From positions 1 to 14,044 of the forward strand of contig JBOHNM010000113.1 in NCBI GenBank assembly GCA_050730675.1: a DNA stretch of 14,044 nt, in the 5' to 3' direction. The notes under the pieces are model-generated. The model saw only the letters and a program-made list of their open reading frames with translations, was not told the DNA's origin and ran no database searches. Origin of the DNA: JBOHNM01 sp050730675. GTDB lineage: Bacteria > Planctomycetota > Phycisphaerae > Phycisphaerales > UBA1924. Shown here piece after piece: positions 6,780 to 13,885 of the stretch. Position 1 is the stretch's first letter. Each line of letters opens with the position of its first letter. The position numbers and the translations under genes are program-made.

Positions 6780-8099
6780 ATGAGTAATGGCAATGGTCTG
6801 TGGACTTTCATCAAGCGGGTGACACCGTTCGTCGGCTACAAGGAGAAGATCGACAACCTCGCCATCAAGTGTCAGTACACGCAGCTGAAGCACGCTTCCA
6901 TCGCCATCGATCAGGAGTTCGTGCATCGCGGACGGTTCCGCGGGGGGTGGGCTGTCTGCTGGATCGGTGCCGCGGTCCTGGCGTGGTGCCTGGTGTTCGT
7001 GATCGGCAAGTCGATCCATGCTGCGCCGTTCCAGTTGTTCTGCAACATGGTGTCGGTGCAACTCCAATCGGGAATGGACGGGGACGTTGCGCGGAAGTTG
7101 CGTGGTACATCGTCCCGGCCGGGCGCAGACGCGCCTGCCGCATCGCCGTACTTCGTGGGTCCGCCGTTGCCAGAGGACATCACCGATCAAGCAAAGGCGG
7201 AAGCGCCGGTGGCGAAGGAGATCGCCACGGCCACCGCGGCGGGCTCATCGAGCGATGCGGCGGCTGCTCCGCCGGGCACTGCGGCGAGCGGGGCATCGAA
7301 GGAGGCCAAGCCGCCGAAGCTCGACTCCGATCGTGTCGAGCGGTTCATCGGGATGTTCCATATCACGAGTCAGTGGGGACAAGTTCTGTTCTGCATGGGT
7401 GTCAGTCTGCTGACGCTGGTGTACACCAACATGCTGGTGCTGTCGTGCCTGGCGGCGCTGGTTGGCTCGATGTGCAACTACGCGGTGCAGTCATTGAAGC
7501 AGGCCCGGAACGAGGCCGCGCAGCGGGTCGAGATGGAGCGGCAGGATTCGGCTTCGGCCGGCGCTCCCGCCGCGACGGGCGCCGGTGCGGGGGGCGGCGC
7601 CGGCGGCGGCGACCCGGGCGCTCCGGTCAAGTTTGTGTCAGTGAAGTCGAAGACGCCGTTCGGGCATCGGCGGGTGTTCTCCAGCCTTACCGCCACGGTC
7701 GTCACGGGGGTGAGCCTGGGGTTCGCGGCGTTCCTGCTGTGCTCGGTGGGCGTGCTGATCCTGCCGAGGGTGTTCGGCAGCGGGGGCACGACCGACGGGT
7801 TTGACAATGCGGTCTGCTTCGCCTCGCTGATGGCGTTCTTGTTCGCCCTGTTCCCCGACACGTTCCTGCTGGTGATCGAGAATCGCGTCAACACCGCGGC
7901 GCGCCTGGCCATGGAGAACAACAACCAGGAGACGATCCTGAACAACGCACAGATGCGGCAGAAGGTGGCGATGCCCGAGCCGGCGGCGGCCCAGCCGCAG
8001 CAACCGATCGTGGAGATGAAGATTTTTACGTCGAGGCTCGACTCGATCGAAGCGGAGTTGAAGCGAATCGGGGACAAGATACAAGGCGGCCGGCCGTGA
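6780..8099 (+). CDS. Multi-pass membrane protein of unknown function
   Basis: The product is 439 residues from the ATG at 6780, which follows GGGGGCAGC as a weak ribosome site. The 28 extra codons upstream are Arg-rich and unlikely to be coding. A soluble N-terminus (1-56) precedes membrane segment 1 (about 57-77). A loop of about 120 residues, rich in Ala, Pro, Ser and Gly in its middle, leads to a long hydrophobic region (201-233, one or two passes). A second low-complexity loop contains Gly/Ala-rich GAGAGGGAGGGDPGAP. Two more membrane helices follow (302-328 and 343-367). The C-terminus ends in a coiled-coil-like stretch, MKIFTSRLDSIEAELKRIGD. I recognise no family or catalytic motif. The coiled coil suggests oligomerisation or a partner. 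It precedes the small hypothetical gene and the rhomboid gene on the same strand. Confidence 0.75.
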   Translation: MSNGNGLWTFIKRVTPFVGYKEKIDNLAIKCQYTQLKHASIAIDQEFVHRGRFRGGWAVCWIGAAVLAWCLVFVIGKSIHAAPFQLFCNMVSVQLQSGMDGDVARKLRGTSSRPGADAPAASPYFVGPPLPEDITDQAKAEAPVAKEIATATAAGSSSDAAAAPPGTAASGASKEAKPPKLDSDRVERFIGMFHITSQWGQVLFCMGVSLLTLVYTNMLVLSCLAALVGSMCNYAVQSLKQARNEAAQRVEMERQDSASAGAPAATGAGAGGGAGGGDPGAPVKFVSVKSKTPFGHRRVFSSLTATVVTGVSLGFAAFLLCSVGVLILPRVFGSGGTTDGFDNAVCFASLMAFLFALFPDTFLLVIENRVNTAARLAMENNNQETILNNAQMRQKVAMPEPAAAQPQQPIVEMKIFTSRLDSIEAELKRIGDKIQGGRP

Positions 8100-8187
8100 T
8101 GGGCGGGGTCGGTCGTTGAGCAGGATGGCAAAGATTGAGCTCGAGTGCGGACTCAGTTGGTGCAGGGCGCATTGGTGGAGCTTGACC

Positions 8188-8541
8188 ATGACCTTCGCGT
8201 TTCCGGCGTTTCACGAGGAGCGGATCGAGGCGCCGGCCGAGTTGACGGTCGGGGATGTCCTGGCGGCGCTGGCGGCGATCGGGCTGAGCGGGAGCGCCTC
8301 GGCGGACGGTGCGACGGTTCGATCCTCGTCGGGCCTGAATATGTGGTCATGGTCGGAGAAGCTCATCGTGGAGCGGGCGGGGCCGACGACGCTGCGCGTT
8401 CGCAGCGAGTGTGCGCTGTCGACGCAGTGCGTTGACTGGGGCAAGAACGCACGGAACGTGCGGAAGATCATCGCGGCGATCCGTGCGGTGCGGGTGGGGG
8501 TGGTGGCGATGCCTCCTGCATCCGCTTCACCTTCGCGGTAG
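8188..8541 (+). CDS. Small conserved hypothetical protein (WSW...DWGKN type)
   Basis: The product is 117 residues from the ATG at 8188, preceded by GGTGGAG (8174-8180) with seven bases of spacing. TTG at 8116 and ATG at 8125 are in frame further upstream but have weaker ribosome sites. The centre reads SSSGLNMWSWSEKLIVERAG, then RVRSECALSTQCVDWGKNAR, then NVRKIIAAIRAV. I recall this pattern, a WSWGE-type strand, a serine-rich strand and then DWGKNxRNV before a final helix, from conserved hypothetical proteins of several phyla. I know no function for them. The fold looks small, soluble and alpha/beta, with no signal peptide. The gene ends 25 bases before the rhomboid gene, and that gap is almost filled by an inverted repeat. 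Confidence 0.7.
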   Translation: MTFAFPAFHEERIEAPAELTVGDVLAALAAIGLSGSASADGATVRSSSGLNMWSWSEKLIVERAGPTTLRVRSECALSTQCVDWGKNARNVRKIIAAIRAVRVGVVAMPPASASPSR

Positions 8542-8542
8542 A

Positions 8543-8564
8543 GACCAGTTGCCGTAGACTGGTC
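8543..8564 (+). promoter_or_regulatory. Inverted repeat just before the rhomboid start codon
   Basis: GACCAGT (8543-8549) and ACTGGTC (8558-8564) form a perfect 7-bp stem with an 8-base loop. It fills the 25-base gap between the preceding stop and the rhomboid ATG at 8567. No Shine-Dalgarno sequence is visible there. The structure could control translation or act as an operator, but no function is shown. Confidence 0.35.
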
Positions 8565-8566
8565 GC

Positions 8567-9646
8567 ATGCCGCTCGACCCGCCGCTTTCGGACATTCCGC
8601 GTTACCCGGTGACGAGCCTGATCGGCATCGCCGCGGCGGTGACGACCGCGGCGTGGTGGTTCGCCGGGCGCTTGGGGTGGATGGCTGGGACGGGCATGCC
8701 GGTGGTGGATGAGCCGTGGGTGCTGCTGACGGCGGTGCTGCTGCACGCGGGGGTGATTCACCTGGCGTTCAACCTGTACTGGTGGTGGCGCTTCGGGACG
8801 CGGCTGGAGCGCGCGTGGGGGCGGTGGTGGCTGCTCGCGCTCACCGTCGTGATCGGGGTGGGGAGTTCCGCGGCGGAGTCGGCGTTCTCGGGGCCGGGGG
8901 TTGGGCTTTCCGGAGTGGTCTACGGGCAGTTCGCATTGTTGTGGGTCGCGCAGCGCTCGGACCCGAAGCTCGCCGGCGCGGTCGATCGGAAGACCGCGCA
9001 GTGGATGTGTATCTGGTTTGTGGCGTGTATCGCCATGACGATCACCGATGTGATGAACGTTGGGAACGTGGCACACGGCGCGGGCGCGGTGATTGGCGGG
9101 CTGCTGGGTTTGGCGGTCGCGCCGGGGAGACGCGTGAAGTGGGGATGGCTGGCGGTCACTGCGTGCCTGCTGGCGGTGGTCGGGGTCGCGGCGACGCTGG
9201 GGCAGCAGTGGGTGAACCTGTCTGCGGTGGGACGGTCGGGTGGGTATCGCGGGTACTACGCGATGCGGGCACAGCGGTATGAGGATGCGGCAAGGCTGTA
9301 CAAGGCCGCGACGGCGGCGGAGCCGACCCGCGGGGATCTCTACGTGGAACTCGGCAGCGCGCAGATGCACCTTGACCAGATGGAGGATGCTGAGGCTTCG
9401 TTCAGGCGGGCGGCGGCGCTGGACGGGAGGCAGCGGCCGAATGTCGGGCCGTCAATCGCCTACATTCTGTGCATTCGAGCGCGGGACCGCGCCGCGATGA
9501 AGGACTGGGCCGCGGCGGAGGCGGCGGTGGTCGAAGCGCTCAAGTGGGACCCCGAGGATGCGGAGGCGAAGGACTTGCTGGCGTGGGTGCGAAAGTGGTG
9601 GGTACCGCAGCGGGGGGAGGAGGCGGGGGAGCCGGTGGGGCCGTAG
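8567..9646 (+). CDS. Rhomboid-family intramembrane serine protease with C-terminal TPR-like helices
   Basis: The product is 359 residues long. Rhomboids cleave membrane proteins within or next to their transmembrane helices. The key elements are all present. HLAFN provides His65 and Asn69 for the oxyanion site and is followed by the aromatic WWW seen in GlpG. GLSG provides the catalytic Ser115. NVAHGAGAVIGG provides the catalytic His170. Hydrophobic helices cover about residues 17-37, 50-75, 86-104, 113-128, 146-164, 168-184 and 193-211. The soluble remainder (about 225-345) has TPR-like helix pairs: GYYAMRAQRYEDAARLYKAA, VELGSAQMHLDQMEDAEASF and AAMKDWAAAEAAVVEALKWD. These probably bind a substrate or partner. 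The frame is intact to its stop at 9644-9646. It has no evident Shine-Dalgarno site and may be translated with the preceding gene. Confidence 0.92.
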   Translation: MPLDPPLSDIPRYPVTSLIGIAAAVTTAAWWFAGRLGWMAGTGMPVVDEPWVLLTAVLLHAGVIHLAFNLYWWWRFGTRLERAWGRWWLLALTVVIGVGSSAAESAFSGPGVGLSGVVYGQFALLWVAQRSDPKLAGAVDRKTAQWMCIWFVACIAMTITDVMNVGNVAHGAGAVIGGLLGLAVAPGRRVKWGWLAVTACLLAVVGVAATLGQQWVNLSAVGRSGGYRGYYAMRAQRYEDAARLYKAATAAEPTRGDLYVELGSAQMHLDQMEDAEASFRRAAALDGRQRPNVGPSIAYILCIRARDRAAMKDWAAAEAAVVEALKWDPEDAEAKDLLAWVRKWWVPQRGEEAGEPVGP

Positions 9647-9651
9647 GGGGG
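9612..9651 (+). other. Potential G-quadruplex over the rhomboid stop codon
   Basis: Four runs of at least four G lie at 9612-9617, 9625-9629, 9637-9640 and 9646-9651, with loops of 7, 7 and 5 bases. The last run begins with the final base of the TAG stop codon. The pattern satisfies common quadruplex criteria, but in G-rich DNA it may be accidental. Confidence 0.4.
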
Positions 9652-9770
9652 CGATGGTGGCGAACTCGAAAGGGCGTTCGAGGCGGTGAGGGGATGACGT
9701 AGGGGCATGGGGGCGGAGGGTGGGTGGAGGCCCAGCGCGCCCGGACGTATGGAGGCGTGGTTGTGAGGTG

Positions 9771-9855
9771 TGCCACCGACCGTCGCTTCGACGGTCGGTG
9801 ATCTGGGGCAGGACCCAAAGGCACACCGACCGCTGAGGACAGCGGTCGGTGGCAC
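9771..9855. repeat. REP-type double hairpin, copy 1
   Basis: This 85-base element has two hairpins. The first is CACCGACCGTCG (9774-9785) with its exact complement at 9789-9800 and a 3-base loop. The second is CACCGACCGCT (9824-9834) with its complement at 9841-9851 and a 6-base loop. TGCCACCGACCG at the left end is mirrored by CGGTCGGTGGCA at the right end. It sits between the rhomboid gene and the 3' end of the transposase relic, 4 bases from the latter's final stop, and could serve as a terminator for both. Two further copies are present at 10489 and 10777. Confidence 0.85.
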
Positions 9856-9858
9856 GGG

Positions 9859-10443
9859 TCACATGTAGCCGGTCCATTGATTCCAGTGCTCGGTTGAGCC
9901 CGGCGGGGGGTCGCACGGGAATTCGCCTTCGCGCTTGCCCATCCACCATCGCACGCTGGACCATGCCCAATCTTCGGGGCGTTTAACGAGGCCGCGTGTC
10001 ACGGGGTTGTGATGTATTTAACTGATATCGCGGCAGAGGGCCGCGGTGTCGCGGACGTTGCGGTCAAAGCCGCCGCCTTTTTGCCAGAAGCGGGGTGCGC
10101 CGTCGGGCTGGCGGGTCCGTTCGAGGATCGGCGCCTGGAGCTCGCGCCAGCGGGCGATCACCCGCTGGGCGACCGAGAGTTTGATGGCGAGTAACGCGCG
10201 GTCGAGTGTGGCGGCGCCCGCGGGACGCATGAGCATGTGGACGTGCTCGGGCATGATGACCCAGGCAAAGATCTCGACGCCCAGACGGCGGCGGGTGTCG
10301 GTCATGGCCTCCACGAAGAGCCGGCAGATCGCGGGGTTGGTGAGGAGGGGGAGGCGTCGCTGGCAGGAAAAGGTGATGAAGCGGATGTTGCCGGGGATTT
10401 CCCATCGCTTCATGCGTTTGCGGATGGGTGCGGCCTGTTCCAT
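9859..10443 (-). pseudogene. REP-associated tyrosine transposase (RAYT, HUH type) with a stop at the catalytic Tyr position
   Basis: RAYT proteins are single-domain HUH nucleases that act on REP hairpins and are thought to spread them. From the ATG at 10443 the frame reads MKRWEIPGNIRFITFSCQRR, then the metal-binding HUH motif in MPEHVHMLM (His67, His69), then RFWQKGGGFDRNV. It stops at TAA (10020-10018) after 141 codons. The same frame then continues without damage for 52 codons: IHHNPVTRGLVKRPEDWAWS and further to a TGA at 9859-9861. In relatives the motif is Y-I-x-x-N-P-V, with the tyrosine as the nucleophile (Tyr115 in the E. coli protein, as I recall). The single change from TAT or TAC to TAA therefore removes exactly this residue and the helix after it. 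REP elements flank it on both sides. It is probably a recently inactivated copy, though a truncated DNA-binding product is possible. Confidence 0.85.
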
Positions 10444-10651
10444 CGGGGCAGGATACCAGGAAGCGAAAAATCCACAACCGTGATCGTGTGCCACCGACCG
10501 TCGCTTTGGACGGTCGGTGGTCTGGGCACGGGTTACGGGGGTTGTTGGGAGGGACGGTCGGTGGGTTGGGGTTTGAACCTCAGGGCACACCGACCGCTCC
10601 GAGCAGCGGTCGGTGGCACGCGCGAGTGGGAGGATGGTCGGTGCCACCCGC
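10364..10651. repeat. Tandem duplication, unit A (288 bases)
   Basis: This unit runs from codons of the transposase 5' end through its upstream region, REP copy 2 and a short tail ending in GATGGTCGGTGCCACCCGCC (10633-10652). The next unit begins directly afterwards. Landmarks recur at an offset of exactly 288 bases: the transposase ATG at 10443 and 10731, and the REP left end at 10489 and 10777. Confidence 0.8.
10489..10619. repeat. REP-type double hairpin, copy 2 (long linker)
   Basis: The first stem is CACCGACCGTC (10492-10502) with GACGGTCGGTG (10509-10519). The second is CACCGACCGCT (10588-10598) with AGCGGTCGGTG (10605-10615). The stems equal those of the other copies, while the loops (GCTTTG and CCGAGC) differ at least in part. 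The linker is about 44 bases longer than in copy 3 and holds an extra half-stem, ACGGTCGGTGG, near 10554. The element lies 45 bases upstream of the transposase start codon. Confidence 0.85.
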
Positions 10652-10731
10652 CAGGAGAACGTGATGAAGCGGATGTTGCCGGGGACTTCCCATCGCTTCA
10701 TGCGCTTGCGGATGGGGGCGGCTTGTTCCAT
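10652..10731 (-). pseudogene. Truncated 5' copy of the RAYT transposase gene
   Basis: From the ATG at 10731 the minus strand reads MEQAAPIRKRMKRWEVPGNI and on to RFITFSW, matching the first 26 or so residues of the larger transposase relic with one Ile-to-Val change. The homology then stops at the duplication border, where the frame runs into the repeat tail. It is a by-product of the tandem duplication and not a gene. Confidence 0.8.
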
Positions 10732-10776
10732 CGGGGCAGGATATCAAGAAGCGGAAAATCCACAATCGTGATCGTG

Positions 10777-10863
10777 TGCCACCGACCGTCGCTTTGGACG
10801 GTCGGTGGTCTGGGGTGGGAACGCAAGGCACACCGACCGCTTAAAGGCAGCGGTCGGTGGCAC
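10777..10863. repeat. REP-type double hairpin, copy 3
   Basis: The first stem is CACCGACCGTC (10780-10790) with GACGGTCGGTG (10797-10807) and loop GCTTTG. The second is CACCGACCGCT (10831-10841) with AGCGGTCGGTG (10849-10859) and loop TAAAGGC. The stem sequences are the same as in the other copies, while the second loop is unrelated. It lies 91 bases from the 3' end of the effector-like gene. Confidence 0.85.
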
Positions 10864-10954
10864 AGCGTGATTGTGATGATGGTCGGTGCCACCCGCCACC
10901 CGTTCAAGCAGCGGTGGAAACGAGTAACTGAAGAAATGCCACGTAAGGCATCAA

Positions 10955-11722
10955 CTATCGTCGCTGTCGCTTGATGGGTTTGGTAACAACTATGGGAGGC
11001 TTCCCGTGTCCGCCATCAAGTTGCAGTTGTCCTGTATTTGCGAGGGCCTTGATCGCAATTTTGAATACGTCCGGATATTTCGCTAGCGTTGCAATTGTCT
11101 CATGAGGTGAAAGAGTCTCGCCACGCTCTTGTCGGCCGAACATCTCTAGCAATTCCGGCGTCTGAACGATCGCCAACATCGCAGTCAGCATCTCGGCTTG
11201 TGGATCGGTCTTCGCAAAGTTGGGAAATTGGAAAGTCGAGACCTTGGCAAGTTCGAGAAAGTGATTGTCTGGCTGTTGGGGGTGATCGCGCAACCACTGG
11301 ATTTGCGTCGCCAGCTCGGCAGAGAGTTTCTGAAGTCCCGACGTGGTATTCGTGTACTGGATGTGTCGCAAGGAGGCGATATCAAACGGCGAGTGACCTG
11401 ATTGTTGTTCTTTGATTAGAATTGTTCCTGACCGGCATGCGTGGCGCAATCCAAGTTCGTAATACACATTTGGATTGGGGTAGCTCACGTCTGCAATGAC
11501 GAAATCCGAGTACATCAGTCGCATCAGAATGTCCGATGTTATTGTGCCAGGTGCTGATACTTCGTCGGCACGAACTACCTCGACATCCGGTGCCGCTTTT
11601 ATTATCGCTTCGCGAATCAGGTCCGAATACCGCTGACGCAAATCTTCTTTGCTGACTATGGAACCGTCAGGCAGTCGCTGTTCAGAAATGGGCATTATTA
11701 CGAAGCAGGTTGCCTTTCCCAT
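10955..11722 (-). CDS. Nucleoside 2-deoxyribosyltransferase-like (SLOG/TIR-like) protein, possible nucleotide-degrading effector
   Basis: The product is 255 residues long. The ATG at 11722 was chosen because GGAG stands seven bases before it. The frame opens earlier at a TTG that overlaps the groEL stop codon. The N-terminal 145 residues match a Rossmann-like fold: CFVIMPISE (6-14), VEVVRADEVSAPGTITSDI (47-65), then the signature DFVIADVSYPNPNVYYELGL (73-92), where Glu89 fits the catalytic Glu of nucleoside deoxyribosyltransferases. SPFDIASLRHIQY follows. The rest (150-255) is mostly helical and unrecognised. Proteins with this domain are found as NAD- or nucleotide-attacking effectors in antiphage systems and also alone, so the immune role is an inference. 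Its G+C is close to half, clearly below its neighbours, which suggests transfer. It lies behind groEL and beside the REP cluster. Confidence 0.75.
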   Translation of the reverse strand: MGKATCFVIMPISEQRLPDGSIVSKEDLRQRYSDLIREAIIKAAPDVEVVRADEVSAPGTITSDILMRLMYSDFVIADVSYPNPNVYYELGLRHACRSGTILIKEQQSGHSPFDIASLRHIQYTNTTSGLQKLSAELATQIQWLRDHPQQPDNHFLELAKVSTFQFPNFAKTDPQAEMLTAMLAIVQTPELLEMFGRQERGETLSPHETIATLAKYPDVFKIAIKALANTGQLQLDGGHGKPPIVVTKPIKRQRR

Positions 11723-11745
11723 GTACGGTCTCCATACTGAGGAAT

Positions 11746-11775
11746 TTGTTCCGGCCGCTTTCGAGGCCGGAACAA
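11746..11775 (-). terminator. Stem-loop after groEL, probable terminator
   Basis: TTGTTCCGGCC and GGCCGGAACAA form a perfect 11-bp stem around an 8-base loop, 6 bases after the groEL stop. On the minus strand it is followed by ATTCC and not by a full U-run, so termination may be incomplete. The effector-like gene starts 23 bases further on and could be reached by read-through. Confidence 0.6.
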
Positions 11776-11781
11776 GTCGCT

Positions 11782-13419
<1,638 letters not shown>

Positions 13420-13457
13420 GGTGGGGACCTTTCGTCTGATGGAGTCGTTTGTGTGTC

Positions 13458-13542
13458 GCCCCTGCGGGGCTCGGATTCAATCGAGGGGGTTGTCCGGGGG
13501 CTTACGTACGCCCCCGGCTATGGACTGGTGCCGCTCCGTGGC
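13458..13542. repeat. Three-hairpin element between groES and groEL
   Basis: Three stems follow one another: GCCCC-TGC-GGGGC (13458-13470), CCGGGGGC with GCCCCCGG around an 8-base loop TTACGTAC (13494-13517), and GCCGC-TCC-GTGGC with one G-T pair (13530-13542). From memory, similar strings of the type GCCCC...GGGGC / CCGGGGGCTTACG... recur between planctomycete genes, so this may be a dispersed repeat. In the transcript it could uncouple groES and groEL expression or mark a cleavage site. Confidence 0.55.
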
Positions 13543-13570
13543 TCAAGGGCGCGGGCGACGAGCGGAAAAC

Positions 13571-13885
13571 TCAGTCGATGATGGCGAGGACTTCTTCCTC
13601 GCTCATGACCAGGAGTTCCTTGCCGTCGAGCTTGATCTCGGTGCCGGCGTAGGAGGAGAACAGGACGCGGTCGCCCTTCTTGACGGTGAGGGGGGTGAGG
13701 TGGCCGGTGTCGGTGTTGAGGGTGCCGGTGCCGATGGCCTCGACGACGCCGGTCTTGGGGGTGTCCTTGGCCTTTTCGGGGAGGATGATGCCGCTCTCGG
13801 TGCGGTCGGCGGCGGTGTCGCGCTTGACGAGGATCTTGTCGTGGAGGGGACGGAAGTTGCTGTTGCCGGTGCTGCTCTTAGCCAT
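13571..13885 (-). CDS. groES: 10 kDa co-chaperonin GroES
   Basis: GroES forms the heptameric lid of the GroEL chamber. The product is 104 residues, slightly longer than the usual ~97. The ATG at 13885 is preferred because GGAG stands six bases before it, while the in-frame ATG two codons earlier directly abuts that site. The family pattern is clear: FRPLHDKILVKRDTAADRTE, SGIILPEKAKDTPKTGVVEA, the mobile loop around 25-40, KKGDRVLFSSYAGTEIKLDG and the ending MSEEEVLAIID. It is the first gene of the groESL operon. The 159 bases upstream to the window edge contain no CIRCE inverted repeat (TTAGCACTC...GAGTGCTAA) and no convincing promoter. They are G-rich on the plus strand, with runs at 13996-14008 and 14021-14030. 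Confidence 0.96.
   Translation of the reverse strand: MAKSSTGNSNFRPLHDKILVKRDTAADRTESGIILPEKAKDTPKTGVVEAIGTGTLNTDTGHLTPLTVKKGDRVLFSSYAGTEIKLDGKELLVMSEEEVLAIID

Larger units (their letters stand above)
10652..10897. repeat. Tandem duplication, unit B (about 246 bases)
   Basis: This is the second unit, near-identical to unit A in the transposase-derived part and ending in the same 20-base tail, GATGGTCGGTGCCACCCGCC (10878-10897). It is shorter because its REP linker lacks about 44 bases. Scattered substitutions (for example GGGGATTTCC against GGGGACTTCC) show that the duplication is not brand new. Confidence 0.8.

Noticed and set aside
6258..7190. Minus-strand open frame of about 310 codons across the divergent spacer
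   Set aside because: It overlaps the start of the membrane-protein gene, has no family pattern and would cross the AT-rich promoter island. It looks accidental.
9859..10017. Separate small gene downstream of the transposase stop
   Set aside because: The 52 codons are the direct in-frame continuation of the transposase (IHHNPVTRGLV...), with no start of their own near the beginning.
10443..10731. Apparent N-terminal extension of the transposase to 237 residues
   Set aside because: The extra part is the duplicated 5' fragment followed by translated REP hairpins. It is not a real fusion.
9771..10863. Three similar ~85-130 base repeats, reminiscent of a CRISPR array
   Set aside because: The copies are double hairpins with variable linkers at irregular distances around a transposase relic, with no regular spacers and no cas genes. 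They fit REP-type elements.
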